Shown here: positions 38,848 through 46,844 of the stretch, piece by piece
Layout of the letters: each line of letters opens with the position of its first letter
How positions within the stretch are numbered: position 1 is the first letter of the stretch
Assembly: GCF_024362365.1 (NCBI RefSeq)
Contig: NZ_CP101464.1
Location: 248,001-312,000 of the forward strand
Direction of reading: 5' to 3'
DNA: 64,000 nt
Source of the DNA: Janibacter sp. CX7
GTDB taxonomy: Bacteria > Actinomycetota > Actinomycetes > Actinomycetales > Dermatophilaceae
Position numbers and translations under genes: made by a program
Notes under the pieces: generated by a model
The model's database searches: none
Seen by the model: only the letters and a program-made list of their open reading frames with translations
Told to the model about the DNA's origin: nothing

Positions 38848-39345
38848 GTGTTCACCCTCGATCCCACGATCCACCCGGACATCGCCCCCCTCGCCTGGCT
38901 CGTCGGTCGCTGGGAGGGAGCCGGTGTCGTCGGCTACCCGACCATCGAGTCGGCCAACTTCGGCCAGGAGCTCGTCGTCACCCACGACGAGCGGCCCTTC
39001 CTGCGCTGGGAGAGCACGACCTGGATCCTCGACGACGCGGGCAACAAGGTCCGTCCCTCCGGCACCGAGCTCGGCTTCTGGCGTGCCGGTGGCGAAGGGG
39101 AGGCGGAGCTCCTCCTCGCCCACCCCACGGGCATCGTCGAGATGTACTACGGCACCGTCGAGCCGGGCCGGATCGAGCTGCAGACCGACGGCATCATCCG
39201 CAGCCCGCAGGCCAAGGAGTACTCGTCGGCCAAGCGCATGTACGGCCTCGTGAAGTCCAACCTCATGTGGGTCATGGACATGACCGCCGCCGGTCAGCCG
39301 ATGAGCAGCCACGTCTCCGCAGAGCTCAAGCGCGTCGACGGCTGA
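38848..39345 (+). CDS. Nitrobindin-like haem-binding beta-barrel protein
   Basis: A 165-residue protein of the FABP-like nitrobindin family (formerly DUF1794), which binds ferric haem in a 10-stranded barrel and can isomerise peroxynitrite. The family motif GRWEGAG is at about residue 20 and the axial His is likely the one in SSHVSAELKR near the C-terminus. M. tuberculosis has two such proteins. TACGAT (38836-38841) lies 6 nt before GTG 38848, so the mRNA is probably leaderless. The phased palindromes at 39369-39466 follow the gene. Confidence 0.85.
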   Translation: MFTLDPTIHPDIAPLAWLVGRWEGAGVVGYPTIESANFGQELVVTHDERPFLRWESTTWILDDAGNKVRPSGTELGFWRAGGEGEAELLLAHPTGIVEMYYGTVEPGRIELQTDGIIRSPQAKEYSSAKRMYGLVKSNLMWVMDMTAAGQPMSSHVSAELKRVDG

Positions 39346-39368
39346 CCGCCCCCGCCGCGCAGCGCCCC

Positions 39369-39466
39369 AGGGTTTTGCAGGGTTGGCGGCCCGGAACTTC
39401 GCAAAACCCTAGGGTTTTGCAGGGTTGGCGGCCCGGAACTTCGCAAAACCCTAGGGTTTTGCAGGG
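39369..39466. repeat. 42-bp tandem repeat carrying the AAACCCTAGGGTTT palindrome
   Basis: Two identical 42-bp units (39369-39410 and 39411-39452) are followed by a 14-bp part unit (39453-39466). Their junctions create perfect 20-bp palindromes, GCAAAACCCTAGGGTTTTGC, at 39401-39420 and 39443-39462; a half-site sits at 39369. The palindrome centres are 42 bp (four helical turns) apart. The array fills the gap between the convergent nitrobindin and LytR-CpsA-Psr genes. Confidence 0.92.
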
Positions 39467-39496
39467 TCCAGGGGGTGCGAAGGGGGCGGGGTCGGG

Positions 39497-40498
39497 TCAC
39501 TCCTCGTAGCCCGCCATGTCGTCGGTGCGCAGGGCATCGCTCAGCCGGGACATGCCCTGCTCGTCGAGGATGTCGATCGACCCGCCGTCGGGCGCGGTGC
39601 CGTAGCCGCTGAAGGGCGCGGTGACGAAGTGGATGTTGCCGCCGCGCACGCCGCGCAGCTTGATCGCCTCGCTGCGGATCTTGCCCGTCGTCAGCGAGTT
39701 GTCGACGATCGTGTTCTTGGTGCCGGCCTCGATGACGTTGCCGAGACGGCTGGGGTTGAGCAGCACGCCGGGGGTGAGGGTCTTCGTCATGATCCCCTTG
39801 AGCCAGGCCTGCTGACGCTGACCGCGGGAGATGTCGCCCTCGGCGAGGGTCTTGCGCTCGCGGACGTACTCCAGCGCCTGCTCGCCGTCGAGGTCGTGGG
39901 TACCCGCGGGGTACTTGGGGCTCGCCTGGGCGTTGTTGACCTGCACGCCCCCGAGCGCGTCGGTGAGCTGCTTGAAGCCATCGAAATCGGTCTTGGCGAC
40001 GTGGTCGACCTTGACGCCGACGAGGTCCTGGATGGTCTGCACGAGCAGCGGCGACTGGCCGAAGGCGTAGGCGGCGTTGATCTTGTTCTTGCCGTGCCCG
40101 GGAATCGGCACGTAGAGGTCACGGGGGAAGTGGATGATCCACACGTCGCCGTGGTCCTCGTCGACGTGGACGAGCTGGATGACGTCGGCCCGGCTGGCGG
40201 TCTCGCCCGGCCGGGCGTCGGAGCCGATGAGCAGGTAGTTGGTCCCTGCGTCGGTCACGAGCTGCTCGCCATCGCGCCACTCGGTCTGGTTCTGTGCCTC
40301 CCCGAGGAGGTCGTCGTGCGCGAGGTTGCGGTCGACCTTGCTGCTGATGAACCACGCGTACCCGCCGATGCCGATCACGAGGAGCAGCAGGAAGGCGAGG
40401 ACGGAGACGGCGAGCCGTCGCCCCCACCCCATGCGGCGGCGGCCTGAGCGGCGAGTCGTGGTCTCGCCAGCGGTGTCGTCGTCGAACTCCTCGAGCAT
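39497..40498 (-). CDS. LytR-CpsA-Psr family cell-wall ligase
   Basis: A 333-residue membrane-anchored enzyme. It has a cytoplasmic Arg-rich start, one membrane helix at about residues 30-50 (LAVSVLAFLLLLVIGIGGYAW) and an extracytoplasmic LCP domain with NYLLIGSDARPG, SRADVIQLVHV, SFPRDLYV-like (here HFPRDLYVPIPG), KINAAYAFG and ALEYVRERKTL. These bind pyrophosphate-lipid substrates to attach polymers to peptidoglycan. TACGAT on the minus strand (plus 40505-40510) is 6 nt before ATG 40498, so it is probably leaderless. Confidence 0.92.
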   Translation of the reverse strand: MLEEFDDDTAGETTTRRSGRRRMGWGRRLAVSVLAFLLLLVIGIGGYAWFISSKVDRNLAHDDLLGEAQNQTEWRDGEQLVTDAGTNYLLIGSDARPGETASRADVIQLVHVDEDHGDVWIIHFPRDLYVPIPGHGKNKINAAYAFGQSPLLVQTIQDLVGVKVDHVAKTDFDGFKQLTDALGGVQVNNAQASPKYPAGTHDLDGEQALEYVRERKTLAEGDISRGQRQQAWLKGIMTKTLTPGVLLNPSRLGNVIEAGTKNTIVDNSLTTGKIRSEAIKLRGVRGGNIHFVTAPFSGYGTAPDGGSIDILDEQGMSRLSDALRTDDMAGYEE

Positions 40499-40504
40499 GC
40501 GGTC

Positions 40505-40547
40505 ATCGTACGGGGCGAGTTCGGCAGCCGGCTGGGAGACGTAGATT
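40505..40547. promoter_or_regulatory. Divergent leaderless -10 elements, LCP gene / ygfZ
   Basis: Minus-strand TACGAT (40505-40510) lies 6 nt before the LCP ATG (40498). Plus-strand TAGATT (40542-40547) lies 7 nt before the ygfZ ATG (40555). The starts are 57 nt apart, so these promoters do not interlock like those at 37929, 46037 and 59214. Confidence 0.6.
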
Positions 40548-40554
40548 GGGCTGC

Positions 40555-41574
40555 ATGAGTGCCTCGCCCCTGCTGCAGACCGCCGGTGCCGTGCCCGGCG
40601 ACGGGATCGACTCCGGGGTCGCCGCGCACTACGGCGACCCGCTGCGCGAGCAGCGGTTGCTCGCGGAGGGGCTCGGGGTCGTCGACCTCTCGCACCGCGG
40701 GGTCGTCACGGTCACCGGCCCCGACCGGCTGTCGTGGCTGCACTCCCTCACCTCGCAGCAGCTCGTCGACCTGCCGCCGCGCACCTCGGCCGAGTCGCTC
40801 GTCCTCTCGCCCAAGGGGCACGTCGAGCACGCCCTGCACGTCGTCGACGACGGCGAGACGACCTGGTTGACCGTCGAGCCGGGCACGGCGCCCGCGCTCG
40901 CGGCGTGGCTCGACTCCATGCGCTTCATGCTGCGGGTCGAGGTGGCCGACGTCAGCGACGACTACGCGGTGCTCGGCGAGAGCGTCGACCGCGAGGGCGC
41001 GGAGGGTGAGCCGCCGACCTGGCTCGACCCGTGGCCGCGCGTCGTCGGCGACACCGCCACCTACGGGCCCGCGGCCGAGGAGCACCCGGCCCGCGACCGG
41101 CGCTGGCGCGAGGTCATCGTGCCGGTGGCGGACCTCCCTTCGGCCGTCGGTGACCGTGAGCTCGTCGGCACGTGGGCCGCCGAGGCCCTGCGCATCGCCG
41201 CCTGGCGCCCGCGCCTCGGCGCCGAGACCGACCACCGGACGATCGCCCACGAGCTCGACTGGCTGCGCACCGCGGTTCACCTGCACAAGGGCTGCTACCG
41301 CGGGCAGGAGACGATCGCCCGGGTGCACAACCTCGGTCGCCCGCCGCGTCGTCTTGCCTTCCTCCACCTCGACGGATCCGGCCACACCCTGCCCGAGGTC
41401 GGGGCCGAGGTGCTCCTCGGCGACAAGGTCGTCGGCCGCATCACCTCCCGTGCTCGCCACCACGAGGACGGGCCGATCGCCCTCGCCGTGCTCAAGCGCA
41501 ACACCGACGCCGCCGCCGACCTGCTCGTCGCCCCCGACGTCGCGGCGGCCCAGACGGTGATCGTCCCGCGCTGA
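40555..41574 (+). CDS. ygfZ: YgfZ/GcvT-type folate-binding iron-sulfur protein
   Basis: A 339-residue protein with a GcvT-like fold. The YgfZ signature K-G-C-Y-x-G-Q-E is present as HKGCYRGQETIARV at about residue 245, with the essential Cys. The N-terminal half has DLSHRGVVTVTGPDRLSWLH. YgfZ proteins use tetrahydrofolate to help maintain iron-sulfur enzymes. TAGATT lies 7 nt before the ATG. Confidence 0.9.
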   Translation: MSASPLLQTAGAVPGDGIDSGVAAHYGDPLREQRLLAEGLGVVDLSHRGVVTVTGPDRLSWLHSLTSQQLVDLPPRTSAESLVLSPKGHVEHALHVVDDGETTWLTVEPGTAPALAAWLDSMRFMLRVEVADVSDDYAVLGESVDREGAEGEPPTWLDPWPRVVGDTATYGPAAEEHPARDRRWREVIVPVADLPSAVGDRELVGTWAAEALRIAAWRPRLGAETDHRTIAHELDWLRTAVHLHKGCYRGQETIARVHNLGRPPRRLAFLHLDGSGHTLPEVGAEVLLGDKVVGRITSRARHHEDGPIALAVLKRNTDAAADLLVAPDVAAAQTVIVPR

Positions 41575-41658
41575 CGGCTCTGCGCCCGGAGGTGACTCCG
41601 CTCACCAACCGCTGCCTACGGCTTGCACATGCTAACTACGGCAAGCACAATGGTGGCC

Positions 41659-42366
41659 ATGTCGAAGAATCCGCTGGAGGGCCTGCCGAGCCACCTCGGC
41701 AACTCCCTGGGCGACTACCTGCGTGAGCAGCGCGTCCTGGCCAAGCTCTCCGTGCGGCAGCTGTCGGCGCTGGCCGGGATCTCCAACCCCTATCTCTCCC
41801 AGATCGAGCGGGGGGTCAAGCGGCCGAGCGCCGACATCCTCCAGCAGATCGCCAGGGGCCTGTCGATCTCGGCCGAGACCCTCTACGTCCAGGCGGGTCT
41901 GCTCGACCCCAAGGACGCGGCAGCGGAGGCCGGGGCCACGACCCGGGCCGCCATCCGCACCGACCCCGCGCTGACCGCACGTCAGCGTCAGACCCTGCTC
42001 GAGATCTATGAGTCCTTCGTCGGCGCGGAGCCCGCGACGTCGCAGGACACGGCCGAGCCGTCGCGCCCGACCCCTCGGGCACGGGCGACGCGCAAGGCGG
42101 CCAAGCAGGCGAAGGGGGCCGCACCGGCCTCCGGGGGCGCGGCCGCGAAGAAGGTCGCCACGAAGAAGGCCAGCACAGCGAAGGTCGCCAAGAGCACGGC
42201 CAGCACCACCACGGCCGGCACCAAGAAGAAGGCCGCCGGCACGGCGGCCAGCACGAAGGGCTCGACGTCGTCGTCGGGCTCGAAGACCGCGGCCCCGGCC
42301 GCCAAGCGCGCACCGCGCGGGTCGCAGTCCTCGTCTCGCTCGACTACCACCAGGAGAACCTCATGA
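41659..42366 (+). CDS. XRE-family regulator with Lys/Ala-rich tail
   Basis: A 235-residue protein with an N-terminal Cro/CI helix-turn-helix at about residues 12-70 (LSVRQLSALAGISNPYLSQIERG). A TPR-less linker follows, and then about 80 residues of Lys/Ala/Thr/Ser-rich low complexity at the C-terminus. The order regulator-hbhA is the same as M. tuberculosis Rv0474-Rv0475. ATG 41650 is also possible; I use 41659 because the protein family start seems to be MSKNPLEGL. GCTTGC (41621-41626) and GCAAGC (41641-41646) form an inverted repeat upstream that could be an operator. It overlaps hbhA by 4 bp. Confidence 0.85.
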   Translation: MSKNPLEGLPSHLGNSLGDYLREQRVLAKLSVRQLSALAGISNPYLSQIERGVKRPSADILQQIARGLSISAETLYVQAGLLDPKDAAAEAGATTRAAIRTDPALTARQRQTLLEIYESFVGAEPATSQDTAEPSRPTPRARATRKAAKQAKGAAPASGGAAAKKVATKKASTAKVAKSTASTTTAGTKKKAAGTAASTKGSTSSSGSKTAAPAAKRAPRGSQSSSRSTTTRRTS

Positions 42367-42989
42367 GCGTCACCACCACCGTCAAGAAGGTCGTCACCGA
42401 CCAGACCTACGCCACCATCGGCGCCACCGACCTGACCGTCGAGACCTTCCGCGGCTACACCTCGCAGATCGCCGCCCTGCGCGCCGAGCTCGAGCCGAAG
42501 AAGGTCCAGGCCCGCGTCAAGGCCGCCCCGGCCGACGCGCAGGCCTACTACGCCGACCTCACCAAGCGCGGCGAGGCCCTCGTGACCCGCATCAAGAAGC
42601 AGAAGGCCACCCAGGACCTCGTGGGCCAGGCCGAGGCGACCGTCGCCCTCGGCAAGGGTGTCGTCACCACGGTCAAGAAGGCCGTCGCCGACGTCGAGCG
42701 CTCCGCCAAGGCCACGCTGACCATCGGTCGCAAGGAGGCCGTCAAGGCTGCCGAGGCCGTCAAGGACTCCGTGGACGTCGACGTCAAGGTCGACACCGCC
42801 AAGGCGAAGAAGGCCGTCTCCACGTCCGCCAAGCGCACCACCACGGCCGCCAAGCGCACCAACACCACCGCCAAGAAGGCTGCGACCCGCACCCGCACCG
42901 CCACCAAGTCGACCGCGACCGCCGCCAAGAACACGGCCGCCAAGACCACCCAGGCCGCCGAGAAGGCTGCCGAGAAGGTCGGCGACTGA
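42363..42989 (+). CDS. hbhA: Heparin-binding haemagglutinin (HbhA)-like protein
   Basis: A 208-residue helical protein. The first 60% is a predicted coiled-coil with high charge (TFRGYTSQIAALRAELEPKK on). The last 70 residues are Lys/Ala/Thr repeats (KRTTTAAKRTNTTAKKAA) like the methylated Lys-rich tail of mycobacterial HbhA, which binds sulfated glycans. In an environmental organism it may be a DNA- or surface-binding histone-like protein. AGGAGAACCTC precedes ATG 42363. Same order as Rv0474-Rv0475. Confidence 0.8.
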   Translation: MSVTTTVKKVVTDQTYATIGATDLTVETFRGYTSQIAALRAELEPKKVQARVKAAPADAQAYYADLTKRGEALVTRIKKQKATQDLVGQAEATVALGKGVVTTVKKAVADVERSAKATLTIGRKEAVKAAEAVKDSVDVDVKVDTAKAKKAVSTSAKRTTTAAKRTNTTAKKAATRTRTATKSTATAAKNTAAKTTQAAEKAAEKVGD

Positions 42990-43076
42990 AGGGATCCGGC
43001 TCCGGCTCCGTCCGCGGAGCAGCCGACGCTGTGGTGATCGGCGGTGCCTGAGGTGCGAGGAACGAGCCTCGAAGGC

Positions 43077-43082
43077 TAGCCT
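43077..43082 (+). promoter_or_regulatory. -10 element TAGCCT, leaderless start of asparaginase gene
   Basis: TAGCCT lies 7 nt before GTG 43090, with no ribosome site between. Confidence 0.6.
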
Positions 43083-43089
43083 CCGGCAG

Positions 43090-44079
43090 GTGACCGCACC
43101 GGCCCCCGACACCACAGCCCTCGACGACGCCCCCGTGCTGGTCCACGTGACCCGCGGGGGCTTCGTCGAGTCCGCCCACCGCGCGACGCTCGTCGCGACC
43201 GACGGCGACGGGGGGACCCCCCTTCGTCACGGTCGGGTCGACGACCCCGTGCTGCCGCGCTCCTCGCTCAAGCCGGTCCAGGCGCTCGCGATGGTCCGCC
43301 TCGGTCTCGACCTGCCGCCCCACCTGCTCGCGCTCGTCTGCTCGAGCCACTCCGGCGAGGCCGTCCACCGCGAGGCGGTCGCCGAGATCCTCGCGACCGC
43401 CGACCTGGGGCTCGACGCGCTGCGCACGACCCCCTCGCTGCCGCTCGGCGAGCTCGAGCACGCCCGCTGGCTCGCCGCCGGCGAGGCGCCGACGCCGGTC
43501 GCCATGGACTGCTCCGGCAAGCACGCCGGCATGCTCGTCACCTGCGTGCTCCAGGGCTGGCCCACCGAGACCTACCTCGACCCCGAGCACCCCCTGCAGG
43601 TCGCGATCCGCGAGACCGTCGCCGAGGTCGTCGGCCCGGTGACCCACACGACCGTCGACGGCTGCGGCGCACCGCTCTTCGCCGTGCCGCTGTCCGGTCT
43701 GGCGGCGGCCTTCGGCTCCCTCGCCGGGGCCGACGCCACGACGGACGAAGGGAGGGTCGCCGCGGCCATGCGCACCGCGCCGGAGATGGTCGGCGGCACC
43801 GGCCGCGACGTCACCGCCTTCATGCGGGCCGTGCCGGGGCTCATCGCCAAGGACGGGGCCGAGTCGGTGTACGCCGCCGGCCTCGACGACGGGCGCGGCA
43901 TCGCGATCAAGGTGGCCGACGGGGCCCCGGTCGCCCGGGCCCGGCAGGGCCTGCTCGCCCACGCCCTCATGGCTCTGGGCGCCGACACCCCGGCCCTGCG
44001 CGAGCTCGCCGACCAGCCCGTCCTCGGCCACGGCCGACCGGTCGGCGCCGTCGAGGTGCTCGACCTGACGACCTCGTGA
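43090..44079 (+). CDS. L-asparaginase II family protein (ReAII-like)
   Basis: A 329-residue cytoplasmic protein of the thermolabile asparaginase II family, distinct from bacterial types I and II. It has RGGFVESAHRA, the SSLKPVQALAMV block, CSSHSGEAVHREAV, MDCSGKHAGMLVTC and DGCGAPLFAVPLSGLA. In characterised members the Ser-x-Ser, Lys and Cys residues in these blocks are catalytic or metal-binding. It should turn asparagine into aspartate. It overlaps dtd by 4 bp. Confidence 0.85.
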   Translation: MTAPAPDTTALDDAPVLVHVTRGGFVESAHRATLVATDGDGGTPLRHGRVDDPVLPRSSLKPVQALAMVRLGLDLPPHLLALVCSSHSGEAVHREAVAEILATADLGLDALRTTPSLPLGELEHARWLAAGEAPTPVAMDCSGKHAGMLVTCVLQGWPTETYLDPEHPLQVAIRETVAEVVGPVTHTTVDGCGAPLFAVPLSGLAAAFGSLAGADATTDEGRVAAAMRTAPEMVGGTGRDVTAFMRAVPGLIAKDGAESVYAAGLDDGRGIAIKVADGAPVARARQGLLAHALMALGADTPALRELADQPVLGHGRPVGAVEVLDLTTS

Positions 44080-44504
44080 GGACCGTCCTGCAGCGGGTCG
44101 CCTCCGCCCGGGTGCTCGTCGACGACGAGGTCGTCGGCGAGATCGGCCCGGGCCTGCTCGCCCTCGTCGGCGTCACCCACGACGACGGCCCCGACGAGGT
44201 CGCGACGACGGTGCGCAAGATCGCCGAGCTGCGGATCATGGCCGACGAGACCTCGGTGGCCGACAGCGGGGGAGGGGTGCTCGTCGTCAGCCAGTTCACC
44301 CTCCACGCCGACGTGCGCAAGGGCCGCCGACCGTCGTGGAATGCCGCCGCCCCCGGACCCGTCGCCGAGCCGCTCGTCGACGCGGTGGCCGAGGGCCTGC
44401 GCGAGCGCGGGGTCGAGGTCGCGACCGGTCGCTTCGGCGCCGACATGCAGATCGACCTGCGCGCCGACGGTCCGGTGACCATCGTCGTCGACGTGCCCGC
44501 CTAG
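44076..44504 (+). CDS. dtd: D-aminoacyl-tRNA deacylase
   Basis: A 142-residue enzyme that strips D-amino acids from tRNA. Family motifs are RTVLQRVASARVLVD, GLLALVGVTHDD, SQFTLHADVRKGRRP (containing the SQFT catalytic motif) and the Gly-Pro-like GPVAEPLVDAV and GADMQIDLRADGPVT. The GTG start overlaps the asparaginase stop. Its own stop (TAG, 44502-44504) is part of a TAGGCT -10 for the next gene. Confidence 0.94.
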   Translation: MRTVLQRVASARVLVDDEVVGEIGPGLLALVGVTHDDGPDEVATTVRKIAELRIMADETSVADSGGGVLVVSQFTLHADVRKGRRPSWNAAAPGPVAEPLVDAVAEGLRERGVEVATGRFGADMQIDLRADGPVTIVVDVPA

Positions 44505-44507
44505 GCT
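44502..44507 (+). promoter_or_regulatory. -10 element TAGGCT, leaderless start of DUF2516 gene
   Basis: TAGGCT lies 6 nt before GTG 44514. Its first three bases are the dtd stop codon. Confidence 0.6.
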
Positions 44508-44513
44508 GGCGGT

Positions 44514-44807
44514 GTGCAGATCTTCTCGAGCATCCAGGCGACGATCGTCCTCGTCCTGAGCCTCCTCGCGCTCGGTGCCGAGGTCTTCGCGCTCGTCCAC
44601 GCGGTGCGGCAGCGGCCCGATGCCTTCACTGCGACGGGCAAGCAGTCCAAGACCTTCTGGGTCGCCGCACTCGCGATCGCGACGCTCATGGGTGTCGCCG
44701 CGGTCGGCGGTGTCGGGCTGCTGGCGATCATCGGCATCGTCGTCGCGGGCGTCTACCTCGCCGACGTGCGTCCGGCCATCGACGAGATCCTCGGTCGCCG
44801 TCGGTGA
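44514..44807 (+). CDS. DUF2516 small membrane protein
   Basis: A 97-residue protein with two or three hydrophobic helices (IQATIVLVLSLLALGAEVFA; ALAIATLMGVAAVGGVGLLA). M. tuberculosis Rv0476, next to hbhA, is of this family, so the gene keeps its neighbourhood. Function unknown. Confidence 0.82.
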   Translation: MQIFSSIQATIVLVLSLLALGAEVFALVHAVRQRPDAFTATGKQSKTFWVAALAIATLMGVAAVGGVGLLAIIGIVVAGVYLADVRPAIDEILGRRR

Positions 44808-44855
44808 GTCGGGCACAATGACCACGGACCGCACCACGAGCCAGGGGGACCCGTC

Positions 44856-45221
44856 GTGACCGACCTGCCGGACCCGCGCCCGGACGTCTTCGTCTCCGAG
44901 CGCCCGTGGGGGCGCTTCGAGCAGCTGACGCTCAACGAGCCGACGACGGTCAAGATCATCACCGTCGCCCCGGGGCACCGCCTCTCGCTGCAGACCCACG
45001 CGCTGCGGGCCGAGCTGTGGCAGGTGCTCGACGGGCCGATCGACGTCACGGTCGGTGACGAGACCTGGTCGGCGCAGCCCGGCGAGCGGATCTGGGTCGA
45101 GCGGGGGGCCGTGCACCGCATGGGCAACTCCACGCAGCAGCCGGGCCGGGTCCTCGAGATCGGCTACGGCGAGTTCGACGAGGACGACATCGTGCGCCTC
45201 GAGGACGACTACCAGCGCTGA
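44856..45221 (+). CDS. Cupin protein, mannose-6-phosphate isomerase type II-like
   Basis: A 121-residue single-domain cupin. The opening SERPWGRFEQLTLNEPTTVK and VAPGHRLSLQTHALRAELW are those of the small phosphomannose isomerase/cupin domains found at the C-terminus of ManC; H-x-H-like metal ligands are partly changed (QTHALRAE). It may isomerise a sugar phosphate or bind a nucleotide sugar. GTG 44856 has GGGGGA upstream. Its last 13 bp overlap the convergent methyltransferase gene. Confidence 0.8.
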   Translation: MTDLPDPRPDVFVSERPWGRFEQLTLNEPTTVKIITVAPGHRLSLQTHALRAELWQVLDGPIDVTVGDETWSAQPGERIWVERGAVHRMGNSTQQPGRVLEIGYGEFDEDDIVRLEDDYQR

Positions 45222-46030
45222 GCCAGCGGGCCCCCGCGGGGCGCGACGAGCGACCACGGCACGGTGAGCTCCCCGAGGCGCCAGCGCGCCGCACCCCCGA
45301 GCACCGGCACCTGCCGAGCGATGTCACCCCAGGCGGCTACGGCCTGCTGCCGGGCCCCGTAGGGGGCGAAGGGGGAGGAGCGTCGCCACGCCTCGTCGAC
45401 GAGCAGGAGCAGCTCGTGCACCGGCTCGCCGGGGACGTTGCGGTGGATCAGCGCCTTGGGCAGGCGCTCGGCGACGACCGACGGCGGCCGGTCCGGGCCG
45501 AGGTCGCGCAGCCGCCACGACAGGGTGAGGGTGCGCGGGCCCTCGGCGTCGAGGGTCACCCAGCTGCCGAGCCGACCGAGCTCGTCGCACGTGCCCTCGA
45601 CGAGGATCCCCAGCGGGTCGAGCCGGTCGACCATCGTGCGCCACGGGCCCTCGACCTCGGTCTCGTCGTACTGCCGCAGCACATTGAAGGCCCGCAGGAC
45701 CCGCACCTGCGCATCGCCCGGCAGCGGCACCTCGAAGCCCCCGAGCGCGAAGTCCACCCCGGGCCCCGCCCAGGCCTGCGCCGTCGCCACCCGCTGCGGG
45801 TCGATCTCCAGGCCGGTGACGTGCGCGTCGGGCCGCAGGGTGCGCACCCGCTGCGCCCACTCGGCGGTCGTGACGCCGCTCGCCCCGTGGCCGAGGTCGA
45901 CGAGGTGGGGCGGGTCCCCCTTCGTCAGGACGTCGCGATGGGTCGCCAGCAGCCACCGGTCGCAGCGACGCAGGCGGTTGGGGTTGGTCGTCCCACGGGT
46001 GATGTTGCCGAGGGGGCGCTGGCTGGGCAC
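45209..46030 (-). CDS. Class I SAM-dependent methyltransferase
   Basis: A 273-residue soluble protein. The SAM-binding motif is LVDLGHGASGVTTAEWA, the acidic loop after strand 2 is VTGLEIDPQRV, and motif IV-like VRVLRAFNVLRQYDE follows. The substrate is unknown. It starts at GTG 46030 with TACGCT on the minus strand 6 nt before, so a leaderless mRNA; it is divergent from the gene at 46071 in an interlocked arrangement. Confidence 0.8.
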   Translation of the reverse strand: MPSQRPLGNITRGTTNPNRLRRCDRWLLATHRDVLTKGDPPHLVDLGHGASGVTTAEWAQRVRTLRPDAHVTGLEIDPQRVATAQAWAGPGVDFALGGFEVPLPGDAQVRVLRAFNVLRQYDETEVEGPWRTMVDRLDPLGILVEGTCDELGRLGSWVTLDAEGPRTLTLSWRLRDLGPDRPPSVVAERLPKALIHRNVPGEPVHELLLLVDEAWRRSSPFAPYGARQQAVAAWGDIARQVPVLGGAARWRLGELTVPWSLVAPRGGPLAQRW

Positions 46031-46036
46031 CCCGGC

Positions 46037-46063
46037 AGCGTAGGCGCTGCGCGGAACTACGCT
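46037..46063. promoter_or_regulatory. Interlocked divergent leaderless promoters
   Basis: Minus-strand TACGCT (plus 46037-46042) is 6 nt before GTG 46030. Plus-strand TACGCT (46058-46063) is 7 nt before GTG 46071. The -10s are 15 bp apart and the starts 41 nt apart, so each -10 lies in the region of the opposite -35. Confidence 0.68.
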
Positions 46064-46070
46064 GGTGCAC

Positions 46071-46844
46071 GTGTGGCGTACCGACCGACGGGTGAGCTGG
46101 AGCATGGTCTCCCTCGTGGCCTCCCTGTGCGGCGCGCTCCTGCTCGCCGCGGTGATCTGGGTGCCGCCGGCGCTCGGCCGTGACTCCGGCCTGCGGCCGG
46201 TGCAGCCGGGCCTGCTCGTCGTGGCCCCCGAGGCGGGCGGCGTCGTGACCCTCGGCGAGGGCCGCGCGGTCCAGCTCGACGACACCGGGCTGCGGGTGAC
46301 CTCGCGGGGCAACACCCTGTTTCGCACGGTCCGCGGCGGCTCGCCGCTGTCGGCCCTCCTCGGCGACGTCGAAGGACGCGGCGAGGGGCGCAGCGAGCAG
46401 ATCACCCACACGCTGAGCGACCTCGAGGTCGACCGCCTGTCGATCCGCGACGGCGAGGTCACCTGGTCGGGCCGGCTCACCGGCGACGACCGCAGCCTGC
46501 CGGTCACCCTCACCGTGCGTCTCGAGGGGGTGCTCATCACCCTCACCGCCACGGCGAAGGGGGCGGATGCCGTCGTCGTGCACTCGCACCAGGAGCTGGC
46601 GACCCGTGGTCGCCAGCCGGGGCTGCCGGAGCGCCTGCTGCGCAAGCGGGCGTGGTGGGTCGGCCCGGGGGCGGCGCCCGTCGCGGACGCCTACTCGACG
46701 CAGCTCGGCACGACGATCGGGATCGGTCCGCGAGGGACCGCCCGCGGCGTCGATCTGCGTCGGATGGGTCACACCGACCTGCACGTGTGGTCGCCGTCGG
46801 CGACAGTGGCCATGACCAGCTATCGGAGGACGGTGGAGGAGTGA
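46071..46844 (+). CDS. Membrane-anchored hypothetical protein upstream of mshA
   Basis: A 257-residue protein with one N-terminal hydrophobic helix ([21 protein letters not shown]) and an extracytoplasmic region rich in beta-strands. I recognise no domain. Three in-frame GTGs exist at the front; 46071 is chosen for its 7-nt distance to TACGCT. The end overlaps mshA (GTGA), so they are coupled. Confidence 0.72.
   Translation: MWRTDRRVSWSMVSLVASLCGALLLAAVIWVPPALGRDSGLRPVQPGLLVVAPEAGGVVTLGEGRAVQLDDTGLRVTSRGNTLFRTVRGGSPLSALLGDVEGRGEGRSEQITHTLSDLEVDRLSIRDGEVTWSGRLTGDDRSLPVTLTVRLEGVLITLTATAKGADAVVVHSHQELATRGRQPGLPERLLRKRAWWVGPGAAPVADAYSTQLGTTIGIGPRGTARGVDLRRMGHTDLHVWSPSATVAMTSYRRTVEE

Noticed and set aside
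39369-39466. CRISPR array or telomere-type repeat
   Set aside because: Units are contiguous with no unique spacers and no cas genes. The likeness to plant telomere repeats is coincidental, as there are only two units and a palindrome.
39294-39500. Small minus-strand frame over the 42-bp repeats (peptides like LQNPRVL)
   Set aside because: The repeated peptide is only the translated palindrome; the same peptide appears in other frames at 8274 and 54293.
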